Origin: Caulifigura coniformis | GTDB taxonomy: Bacteria > Planctomycetota > Planctomycetia > Planctomycetales > Planctomycetaceae | Direction of reading: 5' to 3' | Length of the DNA stretch: 64,000 bases | Assembly: GCF_007745175.1 (NCBI RefSeq) | Contig: NZ_CP036271.1 | Coordinates: forward strand, 2,004,154 to 2,068,153 | Part shown: positions 24,377 through 33,752 of the stretch, piece after piece | Position numbering within the stretch: position 1 is the stretch's first letter | How the letters are laid out: the number at the start of each line of letters is the position of its first letter | Program-made: the position numbers and the translations under genes | Notes under the pieces: generated by a model | Told to the model about the DNA's origin: nothing | Databases searched by the model: none | The model's input: the letters and a program-made list of their open reading frames with translations, nothing else

Positions 24377-25441
24377 TCACGCGGCTGGGACGCCGCTTGC
24401 TCTGAGGACCGATTCCTGTACCAGCAGGTCGTGCTCGGGGGTCCATTCCGGGGCCAGCTCCCCCCCGATGATCTTCGCCAGAGCGCGGAACTCTTCGTCG
24501 TAGCGACCGCCAGGCTTCGGCAACGTCACGTCCTGCCAGCCCCGCTTGTATCCGTCCCGTGGCGTCAACAGCGCAAGACGCAAGGCAGGGGGTTCGAGCG
24601 GCGCGATGGCAATCGTCCCCTCTTCACCACAGACAGTGAAGTGTCGCCGCTCGCCGCCAAAGGGCTCGAGCATCGAACTGCGGATCGTGGCCGTCGCCCC
24701 CGGATACTCGAAAACGGCCAGCTGATTGTCGGCCAGCGAGTCGCGTTCAGGATGCGTGGTGCGGCTAAATGGAGCAATGCGGTCCGGCCGGCCCATCACG
24801 GTTGTCAGCGAGTCGATGAGATGGCATCCGAGTTCGAACATCGATCCGCCAGGATATTCGGCGAGCCCTCTGCGCTCCGCAGGCCCGATCTGCTTGCTCA
24901 TCACAGCGTGAACTTCGAACACCTGCCCAAGCCAGCCTTCGCGAACCGCCTGATAGAGAAACCGGAAGGCGGGGTTGTAGCGGAACATGTAGCCCATCTG
25001 GACGACGACCTTCTTCATCCGGGCCGCATCGAGAAGCGCCCTGAACTGGGCTAGGGATTCGCCAGCCGGCTTATCGAGGTGAACATGCAGTCCCGCGTCG
25101 ACGCACCGCCGGGCCGTGGGGACGAGGTTGCGGACCTCCGTTTCAATGGCAACCGCCTTGAGTCCAGGCGTGGCGAGAAGTTCCGCTTCCTCAAGCCAGC
25201 GCACTCCCACATAGGCCTTTTCGCGTTCGGCCCGGGCCCGGCGTTCCCTGTCCGGCTCGACGATGCCAACGACCTCGAACTGGTCGGACAGCTTGCGCAT
25301 CGTGGAAAACTTGCCCGAGGCGTGTCCGTGGCCCGTCCCGATCTGGCCGACCTTGATCCGGGGCGGGGACGGCTCGTCCGCGAAAGCCAGCGGAGCCCAT
25401 GCGGCCAGGGCGGATGCAGCGAGAAAGTCGCGACGAAGCAT
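24377..25441 (-). CDS. Tat-exported Gfo/Idh/MocA family oxidoreductase
   Basis: 354 aa from the ATG at 25441, which gives a twin-arginine signal (MLRRDFLAASALAAWAPLAF). The NAD(P)-binding Rossmann part follows (IKVGQIGTGHGHA, VVGIVEPDRE), then the family motif HVHLDKPAGES containing the catalytic Lys, and the C-terminal alpha/beta domain (MFELGCHLIDSLTTVMG). Such exported oxidoreductases are abundant in planctomycetes and act on sugars or sugar-derived compounds; the substrate here is unknown. It is transcribed alone and ends at the shared terminator 24333-24363. Confidence 0.88.
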   Translation of the reverse strand: MLRRDFLAASALAAWAPLAFADEPSPPRIKVGQIGTGHGHASGKFSTMRKLSDQFEVVGIVEPDRERRARAEREKAYVGVRWLEEAELLATPGLKAVAIETEVRNLVPTARRCVDAGLHVHLDKPAGESLAQFRALLDAARMKKVVVQMGYMFRYNPAFRFLYQAVREGWLGQVFEVHAVMSKQIGPAERRGLAEYPGGSMFELGCHLIDSLTTVMGRPDRIAPFSRTTHPERDSLADNQLAVFEYPGATATIRSSMLEPFGGERRHFTVCGEEGTIAIAPLEPPALRLALLTPRDGYKRGWQDVTLPKPGGRYDEEFRALAKIIGGELAPEWTPEHDLLVQESVLRASGVPAA

Positions 25442-25751
25442 AACAATCCTTCTCAAGGTGCGGATCAGGGCCCACTATCGTCTCCCGTCGCGACAGGTTC
25501 CGTCAAATCTCACGAACGAGGACGCCCCACAATCGCCCAACACAGCTCACTGCAACATCTGTCTCCACAGACAGTTAAAGCCACAAAACCACATCGTTTC
25601 CAGTGGCGATTCCGGTCGGCAGGCCGTTCCGCAGTGGCCGTGCGTTGCCATTTCCCGGGCTCTGTGATATTTCTTGCGGTTTCGACCTCGGCGAGAGTGC
25701 CCAGGTCTCTGATGCCGAGTGGCGAAGAGGGTGTTTCTTCGTCCGGCATGC

Positions 25752-25773
25752 CCGGCAGCCATCAGGCTGCCGG
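25752..25773 (+). promoter_or_regulatory. Leader hairpin upstream of rplY
   Basis: CCGGCAGCC (25752-25760) pairs with GGCTGCCGG (25765-25773) over an ATCA tetraloop, 33 bases before the L25 start. No T-run follows. It may be a leader regulatory stem, such as an autoregulatory mimic of L25's RNA target, or simply the end of an upstream transcript. The evidence is only the fold and position. Confidence 0.4.
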
Positions 25774-25806
25774 TTCAATCTGCGAATCATCGAAGCGTGT
25801 TTTGTC

Positions 25807-26436
25807 ATGTCGACCGCCACGAAGGTTTCCGCCCAGAAGCGTGAAAAGTCAGGCTCCGCTCACTGCAACCGGTTGCGGCTGCAGGGGATCGTTCCGGCCA
25901 ACGTCTATGGCCACGGTCAGGAGCCGGTGAAAATCTCCGTCTCGGCTGACACCGCCCGTCCGCTGATCCTGAGCGGCCACAAGGTCGTTGATCTCGAGAT
26001 CGACGGCGCCACGGAGAAGGCACTGGTTCGCGACGTCCAGTGGGACACCTTCAGCAAGCACCTGATCCACATCGATTTCCTGCGGATCGACGCGGAACAG
26101 CGCATCCTCGTCGATGTTCCGATTCACCTGAAGGGCACTGCTCCCGGCACGCTGACCGGCGGCATCCTCGAGCAGCCGCTGCACTCTCTGCACTGCGAGT
26201 GCCTCGCCATCGAAGTGCCGGACGAAATCGCGGTTCGGCTGGCCACGCTCGAAGTGGGTCAGTCCATCCACGTCCGCGATCTCACTGATCTGCCGGCTTC
26301 GCTGAAGGTGAAGAACGCGGCCGACTCGGTCATCGTTCACTGCGTCATGCCGCAGCAGGAAGAAGCTGCCCCGGCTTCCGCTGCGATCGAGCCGGAAGTC
26401 GTCGGCAAGAAGACGGACGACGCGGCGGGGAAGTAA
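25807..26436 (+). CDS. rplY: 50S ribosomal protein L25, CTC/TL5 type
   Basis: 209 aa, the long form with two domains. The N-terminal 5S-rRNA-binding domain (GSAHCNRLRLQGIVPANVYG) is followed by the C-terminal beta domain (IDFLRIDAEQRILVDVPIHL, EVPDEIAVRLATLEVGQSIH) and an Ala/Glu tail. The pth gene that usually follows rplY is absent here; hemB comes instead. The frame is open upstream to 25603, but only the ATG at 25807 gives a normal L25 N-terminus. A strong terminator follows. Confidence 0.95.
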   Translation: MSTATKVSAQKREKSGSAHCNRLRLQGIVPANVYGHGQEPVKISVSADTARPLILSGHKVVDLEIDGATEKALVRDVQWDTFSKHLIHIDFLRIDAEQRILVDVPIHLKGTAPGTLTGGILEQPLHSLHCECLAIEVPDEIAVRLATLEVGQSIHVRDLTDLPASLKVKNAADSVIVHCVMPQQEEAAPASAAIEPEVVGKKTDDAAGK

Positions 26437-26465
26437 TTTCCGCCCGGTTCCCCTCGAACTGATTC

Positions 26466-26502
26466 AAGCACCCCGCTGGCATCGCCAGCGGGGTGCTTTT
26501 TT
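26466..26502 (+). terminator. Rho-independent terminator of rplY
   Basis: AAGCACCCCGCTGGC (26466-26480) pairs with GCCAGCGGGGTGCTT (26484-26498) across loop ATC, followed by six T residues (26497-26502). This is a textbook intrinsic terminator, 30 bases past the L25 stop. Confidence 0.95.
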
Positions 26503-26604
26503 GTGTCGGCAGCGTGCTTTGGATACGGCCGGATGCCTCGAAAGCGGTATGATCTGCTCGCCCCCTGATGCCCATCCGATGCGGACTCGAATTCCAGGCC
26601 ATTG

Positions 26605-27591
26605 ATGTTTCCCCAGACGCGACTTCGCCGCCTTCGCATGCATCCGCGTCTGCGGGATCTCGTCCGTGAGACCCGGCTGGCGCCGTCCGACTTCATCCTG
26701 CCGCTCTTCGTGCGAACAGGATCCAATCAGCGGATCCCCATCCGCTCGATGCCCGGGCAGTTCCAGCTCTCCGTCGACCAGCTTCCGGCCGAGATCCAGG
26801 AAATCGAATCGCTGGGAATCCCGGCCATCATCCTGTTCGGGATTCCCGACCATAAGGACGCCCGAGGAACGGGCGCCTACTCCGACGACGGGATTGTTCA
26901 GCAGGCACTGAGGACGATCAAAGAGACTGGATCGCAGACGCTGCTGATGGCGGATGTCTGCCTGTGTGAGTTTACGGATCACGGCCACTGCGGCGTCATC
27001 AACGAGTCGGCCGGCAGGCCTGATGTCGACAACGACGCCACGCTGCCGCTGCTTGTGAAGGAAGCCGTCAGCGTCGCACGGGCTGGAGCCGATCTGATCG
27101 CCCCCAGCGGCATGATGGACGGCATGATCCAGGCGCTTCGCAGCGGTCTGGACGAGGCACAGCTCACGCACGTGCCGATCATGAGCTACGCCGCGAAGTA
27201 CGCTTCCGGCTTCTATGGTCCGTTCCGCGAAGCAGCCGAGAGCGCCCCGCAGTTTGGCGATCGACGGTCGTACCAGATGGACCCGGCCAACGGCGCCGAG
27301 GCACTCCGCGAAGTCGCACTGGATGTCGCGGAGGGGGCCGACATGCTGATGGTGAAACCGGCTCTCAGCTATCTCGACGTGATCCGACGCGTGAAAGACG
27401 CCCATCCGGAGGTCCCCCTCGCGGCCTACAACGTGAGCGGCGAGTATGCGATGTTGAAAGCAGCCGCCGCAAACGGCTGGATTGACGAACAGCGGGTGAC
27501 GCTGGAGATCCTGACCAGCATCCGCCGGGCGGGGGCCGACATGATCCTGACGTATCACGCCAAAGAAGCGTGCCGCTGGCTGAACGGGTGA
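26605..27591 (+). CDS. hemB: Delta-aminolevulinic acid dehydratase (porphobilinogen synthase)
   Basis: 328 aa. It condenses two 5-aminolevulinate molecules to porphobilinogen in tetrapyrrole synthesis. The metal-binding Cys cluster is [16 protein letters not shown] near residue 118-130. The two active-site lysines lie in [15 protein letters not shown] and [12 protein letters not shown], and GEYAM lies near the C-terminus. The ATG at 26605 is chosen over a TTG one codon before it. The presence of the Cys triad indicates the zinc-dependent type. Confidence 0.97.
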   Translation: MFPQTRLRRLRMHPRLRDLVRETRLAPSDFILPLFVRTGSNQRIPIRSMPGQFQLSVDQLPAEIQEIESLGIPAIILFGIPDHKDARGTGAYSDDGIVQQALRTIKETGSQTLLMADVCLCEFTDHGHCGVINESAGRPDVDNDATLPLLVKEAVSVARAGADLIAPSGMMDGMIQALRSGLDEAQLTHVPIMSYAAKYASGFYGPFREAAESAPQFGDRRSYQMDPANGAEALREVALDVAEGADMLMVKPALSYLDVIRRVKDAHPEVPLAAYNVSGEYAMLKAAAANGWIDEQRVTLEILTSIRRAGADMILTYHAKEACRWLNG

Positions 27592-27651
27592 AGCGGGACA
27601 AGTCTGGCGACTGAGGCCACAACCGGCATCCAGACCATAGGGAGAGACTTC

Positions 27652-28374
27652 TTGCGAGGCCTGACCGGACTACTGATCGCCGCGGGGCTCGGCCTGGCCG
27701 GGGCGCTCTGCAACTGGATGTATCTCGAAAGCCTGGCGACCAGTGAAGTGCGACTGGGCTTCATCGGCGTGAAGCCCGATGTGCGGCTCAACGTGGGAGA
27801 CATCTTCAAAGCCGACCACTTCGAACCGGTCGAGATTCCACGCAGCCGCGTCGGAAACCTGCAGGACGCCGCTCCACTCTGGTCCGCCCGTGAAGCCGTC
27901 ATCGGCCTCCGTGCGAACAAGCCGTATGCCGGCGGGGAGATCGTCCTGCGGCAGGACCTCGCGACGCCCACGCAGCAGGACCTGGCCTCCATGCTGGCCG
28001 AGGACGAAATCGCGCGGTGGGTCCCCATCGATCCCCGCGCCGTCATTCCTGAGCAGATCAACCCCGGCGATCTCGTCTCGTTCGAGACTCCGCAACCGAT
28101 TGCCGTGCCGGCGTCGCCGATGGGAGAAACGCCGTCGCCAGCCGCCCGGGAAGTGATCGGACCGTTCCGGGTCCTCGCCGTTGGTGCGCGGCGGGAACGT
28201 CCCAATATCCAGCAGGCCCGTGGCCGAAGCAGCGGCCCCGAGAACACGATCACCATCGCGGTCCGAATGCCCGATGGAAAGATGGAACAGCGGGCCGTAA
28301 AGCTGTTTGATGCCGTTCGTGCCGCGGGTTCGCAGGGGGTTTATGTCCTGCTGCACTCGGCGAAGGAGAGCTGA
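27652..28374 (+). CDS. CpaB/RcpC-like SAF-domain protein
   Basis: 240 aa from a TTG at 27652 with GGGAGA seven bases upstream. An N-terminal membrane anchor (TGLLIAAGLGLAGALCNWMY) is followed by a SAF-like domain (VKPDVRLNVGDIFKADHFEP, IVLRQDLATP) and an RcpC-like part (WVPIDPRAVIPEQINPGDLV). CpaB belongs to Flp/Tad pilus assembly, but no other pilus gene is visible nearby, so this may be a solitary copy or have another role. It lies 60 bases behind hemB. Confidence 0.7.
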   Translation: MRGLTGLLIAAGLGLAGALCNWMYLESLATSEVRLGFIGVKPDVRLNVGDIFKADHFEPVEIPRSRVGNLQDAAPLWSAREAVIGLRANKPYAGGEIVLRQDLATPTQQDLASMLAEDEIARWVPIDPRAVIPEQINPGDLVSFETPQPIAVPASPMGETPSPAAREVIGPFRVLAVGARRERPNIQQARGRSSGPENTITIAVRMPDGKMEQRAVKLFDAVRAAGSQGVYVLLHSAKES

Positions 28375-28377
28375 GAA

Positions 28378-29130
28378 CTACTTCCCGGCCGGGGCCGCGT
28401 TCCAAACCTTCAGGTCGTCGAAGCTGCCGCTCGTCCCAGCCACGCCCAGCTCGATCTTCGACTTTGTGGGATGGGCGATTCCGGACGACTTCAGATAACC
28501 GGCCGGCTTGCCGTCAATCGTCACGCGCATTTCGTCGCCGACGGTCTCCACGACCAGCGTGTACCACTTCCCGGGTTCGAGCCTGGCCGGGAACGTGGCG
28601 CTGCGTCCGACGAGCAGCTTCTTCACTTCTTCCTTCTTTGCGGGATCCTTCTTCATCTCGTAGATATCGTTCCGCATGTTGCCGTCCCGCTCGTCGATCA
28701 GGGTGACGCCGTTCAGGCGCACCTGTGCGCGGCAGAGGTGGCCGTAGTGCGCGTCTTTGTACTGGCGATCGTCGAACTCGACGTCAATCATCGTCGCGCC
28801 ATCGAACCTGATCTTCGCTTCGACGACACTGTCGCGCGTCGGAATCTCAAGGCCATGCACGGCCGCGTGCGCCTTGATAACCCGCTTGCCATCGGCCGAT
28901 GTTTCGTCCTTGGCCCGCGTCTGAGTTCCTTTCAGAACGCCCCCTTCAAACTCAAACGTCGGCACCACGCGATGCCAGGGCTTCGCCGGTTGCGACGCCT
29001 CGAAGTCGTCCTCAAACAGAAGTTCCTTCTTCCGGGCGATCGACTCGGTCGGGACGGTCGAAACGTCGGCAGCCAGTCCAGTGGCGCACAGGGACGTCAA
29101 GAAAGTGAACTTGAGGGCTTGAGAGAGCAC
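28378..29130 (-). CDS. Secreted LamG/DUF1080-like protein
   Basis: 250 aa with a signal peptide (MLSQALKFTFLTSLCATGLA-AD). The mature protein is a single beta-sandwich domain: LLFEDDFEASQPAKPWHRV at the start, YGHLCRAQVRLNGVTLIDE in the middle, and EPGKWYTLVVETVGDEMRVT, then GSFDDLKVWNA at the end. This is the same general fold as the DUF1080 proteins at 5476-7766. It probably binds or degrades carbohydrate in the periplasm. It ends three bases from the convergent CpaB-like gene. Confidence 0.75.
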   Translation of the reverse strand: MLSQALKFTFLTSLCATGLAADVSTVPTESIARKKELLFEDDFEASQPAKPWHRVVPTFEFEGGVLKGTQTRAKDETSADGKRVIKAHAAVHGLEIPTRDSVVEAKIRFDGATMIDVEFDDRQYKDAHYGHLCRAQVRLNGVTLIDERDGNMRNDIYEMKKDPAKKEEVKKLLVGRSATFPARLEPGKWYTLVVETVGDEMRVTIDGKPAGYLKSSGIAHPTKSKIELGVAGTSGSFDDLKVWNAAPAGK

Positions 29131-29306
29131 AGTCGACCTCGACGAATGTTACAGGATCGCATCAGCAGACATGGTATCCGCGGAAGGGACTGACTGGCTG
29201 CGCCGGGAGACGTCCGGTTTCTTGAAAGCGATCGTGCCGATCGCCACGAATGCCGGCGCTGCGAACTCAGGAAGGAACCTGGGGGCTCGCTTTCGACGAC
29301 AGGTTC

Positions 29307-30677
29307 TTAATCGTTCTGCGGCGGACAGGCGGGGCCGAGCACGGGCTGGACCCACGCCTGCTGAAAATCGCCAACCTCGGAGGGGTTGGGATGCAGGGCG
29401 CTCGACGTGATGGTGGCGCGGACGTAGATCTCGTCTCCTTTGAAGTCGTAGCGGGCCGAGTTCCCTTCGACCTTCGCGAGCGAAGTCCCGATTTCGTCGC
29501 TGTAGCGGTGGGTGGTGTTCAACGGCTTGCCATCCTTGCCCATCACGGGCGTCCCGACAGGGTTGTACCCCTTCCGCGTGCCGATGAACTCGATCGTGTA
29601 GGTCTCGCCGGCCACAGGGTCGATCTCGATCGACAGGCCCCGATCGGAGCTTTCCACCTTCTTCAGCGACACGCCGCTCGAGGCGTAGAACTGCCCGGCC
29701 TCGAGCGCGAGAATCAGCGACGTCGCCGTCAACTTCGGCGCGAGCACCATCACCCACCCACGGCCCGGCTCGCTCTTGCGGCTGGGGATGTTGTGGTAGT
29801 CGTGGCCATCATCCACGGCGAGGCCGTACATCACGGGCAAGCGGAGTTCGGCCAGCCGCTTGGTGAGAACGATGTCCCAGATCTTCTCGGTCGACGCGCG
29901 TTCCGCGTTCCCCTTGTTGTTCACGCCGGGATGGCCGTTGTAGACCTCGAAGAACCGCTCACCGATGATGCGCATCAGGTCTTCCGCCCGCACCGCCCAG
30001 CCGAAGTTCGGATGGTTCAGGTGGACCATCATCACCTGGCCAGTCCGCTCGCGCTGTTTATTCACCGAGTCGACGTTGTTCTGGATCACTTCGGCCACGC
30101 TGCTTCCGCCAGCCGGCGCGAGTTTTTCATAGATATTGCCGGCGTTGATATGGAGCGGGAGCTTGCCGTAGTCGGGGCTGGCGAAAAAGTCGCTGAGTTC
30201 TTCCCCCTGAATCAGCAGGAACTCCCGCTCGACGTTCAACTTCGCGGAGACTTCGTCGAACCGCCTGAGTCGCACCTGTTCCTTGCCATCTTCGGTTCGC
30301 GTTTCGACCCAGTCGGGGAACTTCGCTTTCAGCTTGTCGAAGGCCACGCGGCCCCCTTTGGTCTTGTCGATCTCGACCCAGCGGTCGACGTTCGCGAGCA
30401 CGTTGTGGTCGGTGAACGTCAGGAAGTTGTAGCCGCGGTCGCGATACCAGAGGGCGATCGTTTCGAGGTAATCGTTGCCATCGCTCCAATGGGAGTGAGT
30501 GTGAACGTTCCCTTTGAACCAGCGCAGTTCGGTATCCGATTCCAGCGTCGCTGCCGGTTGGCGCTGGGCGGGGATCACCGACTTCAGCCCGAGAACGAGC
30601 GTCGCCAGGACGACAGGGACGACAAGGACGGCCTTGAGACCGGAAGGAGACGAAGCCTGTGCGGGTTGGCTGGACAT
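29307..30677 (-). CDS. Membrane-anchored PHP-domain phosphoesterase
   Basis: 456 aa. The ATG at 30677 is chosen because GAGG lies upstream and it gives an N-terminal membrane segment (LKAVLVVPVVLATLVLGLKS). The PHP metal-binding motifs are visible: NVHTHSHWSDGND, TFTDHNVLAN, then LLIQGEELSD, VMMVHLNHPNFGW and YGLAVDDGHDY. It should hydrolyse a phosphoester outside or at the cytoplasmic membrane; the substrate is unknown. It diverges from the Nramp-like gene with 227 bases between. Confidence 0.85.
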   Translation of the reverse strand: MSSQPAQASSPSGLKAVLVVPVVLATLVLGLKSVIPAQRQPAATLESDTELRWFKGNVHTHSHWSDGNDYLETIALWYRDRGYNFLTFTDHNVLANVDRWVEIDKTKGGRVAFDKLKAKFPDWVETRTEDGKEQVRLRRFDEVSAKLNVEREFLLIQGEELSDFFASPDYGKLPLHINAGNIYEKLAPAGGSSVAEVIQNNVDSVNKQRERTGQVMMVHLNHPNFGWAVRAEDLMRIIGERFFEVYNGHPGVNNKGNAERASTEKIWDIVLTKRLAELRLPVMYGLAVDDGHDYHNIPSRKSEPGRGWVMVLAPKLTATSLILALEAGQFYASSGVSLKKVESSDRGLSIEIDPVAGETYTIEFIGTRKGYNPVGTPVMGKDGKPLNTTHRYSDEIGTSLAKVEGNSARYDFKGDEIYVRATITSSALHPNPSEVGDFQQAWVQPVLGPACPPQND

Positions 30678-30904
30678 GCAGAGCCTCACGGAGCATGGTC
30701 GGAGATTCCGCCTGAGTACCCGGAAATGGCCCGGGCGTCCACCGTCGGCGATCACAGGTCGGGCTGGACGAACGGAACCTCCCGGTTCCGATGAACCGCA
30801 AACAGACAGGCTTGTGACCGATCGGACGGCTTGCATTCCGGACGGTCTGTCCGCACTCTGCACGGTTCACACTGATCGACCTCCTGCCGTGAGAAGCGCC
30901 CTCC

Positions 30905-32386
30905 ATGGCCAGTTCCGTCGCCAGCTCGGATCGCGTTGCGTTCGATCCTTATGCGCTTCCTCCGGAAGCGATCGAGGATCCGCCGGCGTCGACGTGGGCC
31001 GCCCTTCGCAAAATTGGTCCCGGCATCATCCTCGCCGGAACGATTGTCGGCTCCGGGGAATTGATCCTGACGACGAGCCTGGGCGCGAAGAACGGGTTCA
31101 TTTTCCTGTGGCTGATCCTGTTCAGCTGTGTCGTGAAGGTGTTCGTTCAGATCGAACTGGGCCGCTGCGCGATTTCGACCGGCAAGCCGACGCTGGGGCT
31201 GCTGAATGACCTGCCGGGCCGGACCCGTTCGGGCCACCCGCTCGTGTGGTGGTGGTTCCTGATGATGCTCTGCACGGTGTTCCAGCTGGGAGCGATGACT
31301 GGCGGAACGGCCCAGGCGCTGAACCTCGCATTTCCAGCAGTCGCCCACGACATCGCGGACCGGCTGGCGGCGACGGCCCCCGACCTGGCGCAGGAAATCA
31401 AGGCTCACCCCGAGATCCCGTGGACCTTCCCGATCTGCCTGCTGACGATCGCGCTCATCTATCGCGGGTCGTACCGGCGCATCGAATGGCTGACGACGTT
31501 CATCGTCGTCTCGGTGACGCTGGCAACCGTCACGGCCGCGGTCGCCCTCGGGTGGACGAAGTATCCGGTCGATCCCCACCAGCTGGCCGACGGCCTGAAG
31601 TTCCGCCTTCCAGGCGAGGATTCCAGGGCGGCCGTCGCGGCGGCCTTCGCCGTTTTCGGCATCACCGGCGTCGGCGCAACGGAACTCTTCTATTACCCCT
31701 ACTGGTGCCTCGAGAAGGGCTATGCCCGGTCGACGGGGCGATCCGACGGAAGCGACGCCTGGGCCGCGCGTGCCAAAGGCTGGATCCGCGTCATGCATCT
31801 CGACGCCTGGGTCAGCATGGTCGTGTTCACGATTTCGACGGTGTCGTTCTACGTGATGGGGGCAGCGGTCCTGCATCCACAGGGTCTCGATCCCAGGAAG
31901 GAAGATCTGATCGCGACGCTGGCGGAGATGTTCGTCGGACCATTCGGAATGTGGACGCGCACGTTGTTCCTCGTCGGGGCCGGCGCCGTTCTGTTCAAGA
32001 CCCTCTACCTCTCGTGCGCCGCAAACAGCCGGCTGACGACCGACTGCTTCGACCTGTGCGGCCTTGTGAATGTCGACACGGCGGAGGATCGCGCCCGCTG
32101 GATCCGACGGCTGTCGATCGTCTTCCCGATTCTGGCGCTGCTTCTCTATCTGAGCATCAGTGATCCGAAGTTCATGGTCACGATCGGCGGTATTGCGCAG
32201 GGGGCCACCCTGCCGATGATCTGCCTGGCCGCGTGGTATTTCCGATTCAAGCTGATCGACAGGCGGCTGACGCCCTGGCCGACGACCGATCTCATGCTGG
32301 CGATCGCGGTGCTGTCGGTATTCGTCGTCGCGGCCTACGCCGTGCCGATGCAGCTGACCGACCTGTGGAAATTCCTGGCGGGGTGA
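30905..32386 (+). CDS. Nramp-like membrane transporter lacking the usual metal ligands
   Basis: 493 aa with about 11 membrane segments. The first segment reads IGPGIILAGTIVGSGELILT, which is the Nramp position, but the usual DPGN metal-binding motif is GPGI. In the sixth segment the MPH-type motif is replaced by ITGVGATELFYYPYWCLEKG. Such Nramp-related proteins are common in planctomycetes; without the Asp, Asn and Met ligands, transition-metal transport is not assured. No Mn or Mg riboswitch is seen upstream. The function is left open. Confidence 0.8.
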   Translation: MASSVASSDRVAFDPYALPPEAIEDPPASTWAALRKIGPGIILAGTIVGSGELILTTSLGAKNGFIFLWLILFSCVVKVFVQIELGRCAISTGKPTLGLLNDLPGRTRSGHPLVWWWFLMMLCTVFQLGAMTGGTAQALNLAFPAVAHDIADRLAATAPDLAQEIKAHPEIPWTFPICLLTIALIYRGSYRRIEWLTTFIVVSVTLATVTAAVALGWTKYPVDPHQLADGLKFRLPGEDSRAAVAAAFAVFGITGVGATELFYYPYWCLEKGYARSTGRSDGSDAWAARAKGWIRVMHLDAWVSMVVFTISTVSFYVMGAAVLHPQGLDPRKEDLIATLAEMFVGPFGMWTRTLFLVGAGAVLFKTLYLSCAANSRLTTDCFDLCGLVNVDTAEDRARWIRRLSIVFPILALLLYLSISDPKFMVTIGGIAQGATLPMICLAAWYFRFKLIDRRLTPWPTTDLMLAIAVLSVFVVAAYAVPMQLTDLWKFLAG

Positions 32387-32396
32387 CGGAGTGCCG

Positions 32397-32999
32397 TCAG
32401 CCGGCGTCGGTCAGTTTTTCCTGAAGCTTCTGGACGGACCGCGTGAGGAGCACGCGGATCGCGCCGTCGGTTTTCCCGAGGCGTTCGGCAATCTCTTTCG
32501 TCTGCAGGCCGTCAACATATCTGAGGCGCAGGACTTCGCGAGTTTCCTCAGGGAGTTCCTGCAGGGCGACCTGCAACTGGAATTCTTTCTGATTGCGGGA
32601 CAGCGCCTGGCTGGCGGTGGTCATGCTGACGGCCAGCAGGTCGGCGAACTTTCCACCGTCGTCGGCGCGATCGGCGTCGATCGACATCTCGCGTTCTCCC
32701 GCCCGCTTCTGCGACTGGAAGAATCGTCGGTGGGCGTCAATGAGGCGATGCTCGGCGATCTGGCATAGCCAGCCGAACGGCTCACGCTGGAGCTGCTCGA
32801 ATTCGGCGACGCGGCGGACGGCATCAATCGTCGCTTCCTGCAGGATGTCTTCGGCTTCCACCTTCTGTTTCAGGCGCGATCCGAGCTGCCGGTTGATGTA
32901 GGCAAGCAGTTGTGGCTGCTTCTCTTTCAGGAGCTCGACGAGCCTCTGTTCGGCGGGAGAGGGGACAGGTTGAGCGCCGTCCGTCGACGAATCCGACAT
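32397..32999 (-). CDS. ECF-type RNA polymerase sigma factor
   Basis: 200 aa from the ATG at 32999, with GGAAGG eight bases upstream. Region 2 (EAEDILQEATIDAVRRVAEF, FGWLCQIAEHRLIDAHRRFF) and region 4 (LPEETREVLRLRYVDGLQTK, EIAERLGKTDGAIRVLLTRS) are both complete. It is of the planctomycete ECF type that lacks an obvious adjacent anti-sigma gene. Targets are unknown. It converges with the Nramp-like gene, with ten bases between the stops. Confidence 0.92.
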   Translation of the reverse strand: MSDSSTDGAQPVPSPAEQRLVELLKEKQPQLLAYINRQLGSRLKQKVEAEDILQEATIDAVRRVAEFEQLQREPFGWLCQIAEHRLIDAHRRFFQSQKRAGEREMSIDADRADDGGKFADLLAVSMTTASQALSRNQKEFQLQVALQELPEETREVLRLRYVDGLQTKEIAERLGKTDGAIRVLLTRSVQKLQEKLTDAG

Positions 33000-33142
33000 C
33001 GCAAGACCTTCCCACAAGGCAACCCGCAGTGGACGACCTTCCGCACGACAGCCAGCTTAGAGGAACGCGGCACAAACGGCGATTGCCGGGAGTTTTATGA
33101 AACGGGATGATGGAACGGGAATTCCCCCGGAGGTTGAGAAGC

Positions 33143-33748
33143 ATGACCGCTGCGCCCAAGCTGATGTCCGTCGACGACTATCTCGCGATGGAACGCCGCT
33201 CGGACATCAAACATGAGTACTTCGCAGGCCAGATCTTCGCGATGGCCGGTGCGAGCTATGCTCACTCGACCATCACGGCAAACGTCTCAGGCGAATTGAG
33301 AGATGCGCTTCGCAACACCGACTGTAACGTCGTCTCCAGCGACATGCGGGTGAGGACGGTCAGCACCCTGTATGCCTACCCGGATGTCGCCGTCCTCTGT
33401 GGGAAGCCTGAGTTCGATGATGAGGAGCGGGACACGCTGACCAATCCCATCGTCTTGATCGAAGTCCTTTCCGATTCCACCGAGGGCTACGACCGCGGGC
33501 AGAAGTTCTTCAATTATCGTTCGATCCCTTCCCTCAAGGAATATGTCCTCATCTCCCAGCGTCAGAGGCTGGTCGAGCACTTTGCCCGCCAGCCCAACGG
33601 GCAGTGGCTACTGACGACCTACAGTTCCTCCGATCAAGTCGTGCAGTTTCCCACTCTCGACGTTTCGATTCCGCTCGCCAGCTTCTACCTGAAAGTCGAA
33701 CTGTCCAGCACGCCTGCCTTACGCGACGAGGAAGAGTCCGCGACCTGA
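33143..33748 (+). CDS. Uma2/DUF820 family putative endonuclease
   Basis: 201 aa from the ATG at 33143, with GGAGG about nine bases before it. The family layout is seen: MSVDDYLAMERRSDIKHEYF at the N-terminus, AYPDVAVLCGKPEF with the catalytic Asp, and PIVLIEVLSDSTEGYDRGQK, then SLKEYVLI, a PD-(D/E)xK nuclease-like core. These genes are multicopy in cyanobacteria and planctomycetes, and a true biological role has not been settled. It converges with the methyltransferase at 33753. Confidence 0.88.
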   Translation: MTAAPKLMSVDDYLAMERRSDIKHEYFAGQIFAMAGASYAHSTITANVSGELRDALRNTDCNVVSSDMRVRTVSTLYAYPDVAVLCGKPEFDDEERDTLTNPIVLIEVLSDSTEGYDRGQKFFNYRSIPSLKEYVLISQRQRLVEHFARQPNGQWLLTTYSSSDQVVQFPTLDVSIPLASFYLKVELSSTPALRDEEESAT

Positions 33749-33752
33749 AGTC

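Noticed and set aside
29250-30794. 514-codon open frame opposite the PHP gene
   Set aside because: No domain; the PHP metal-binding motifs show which strand codes.
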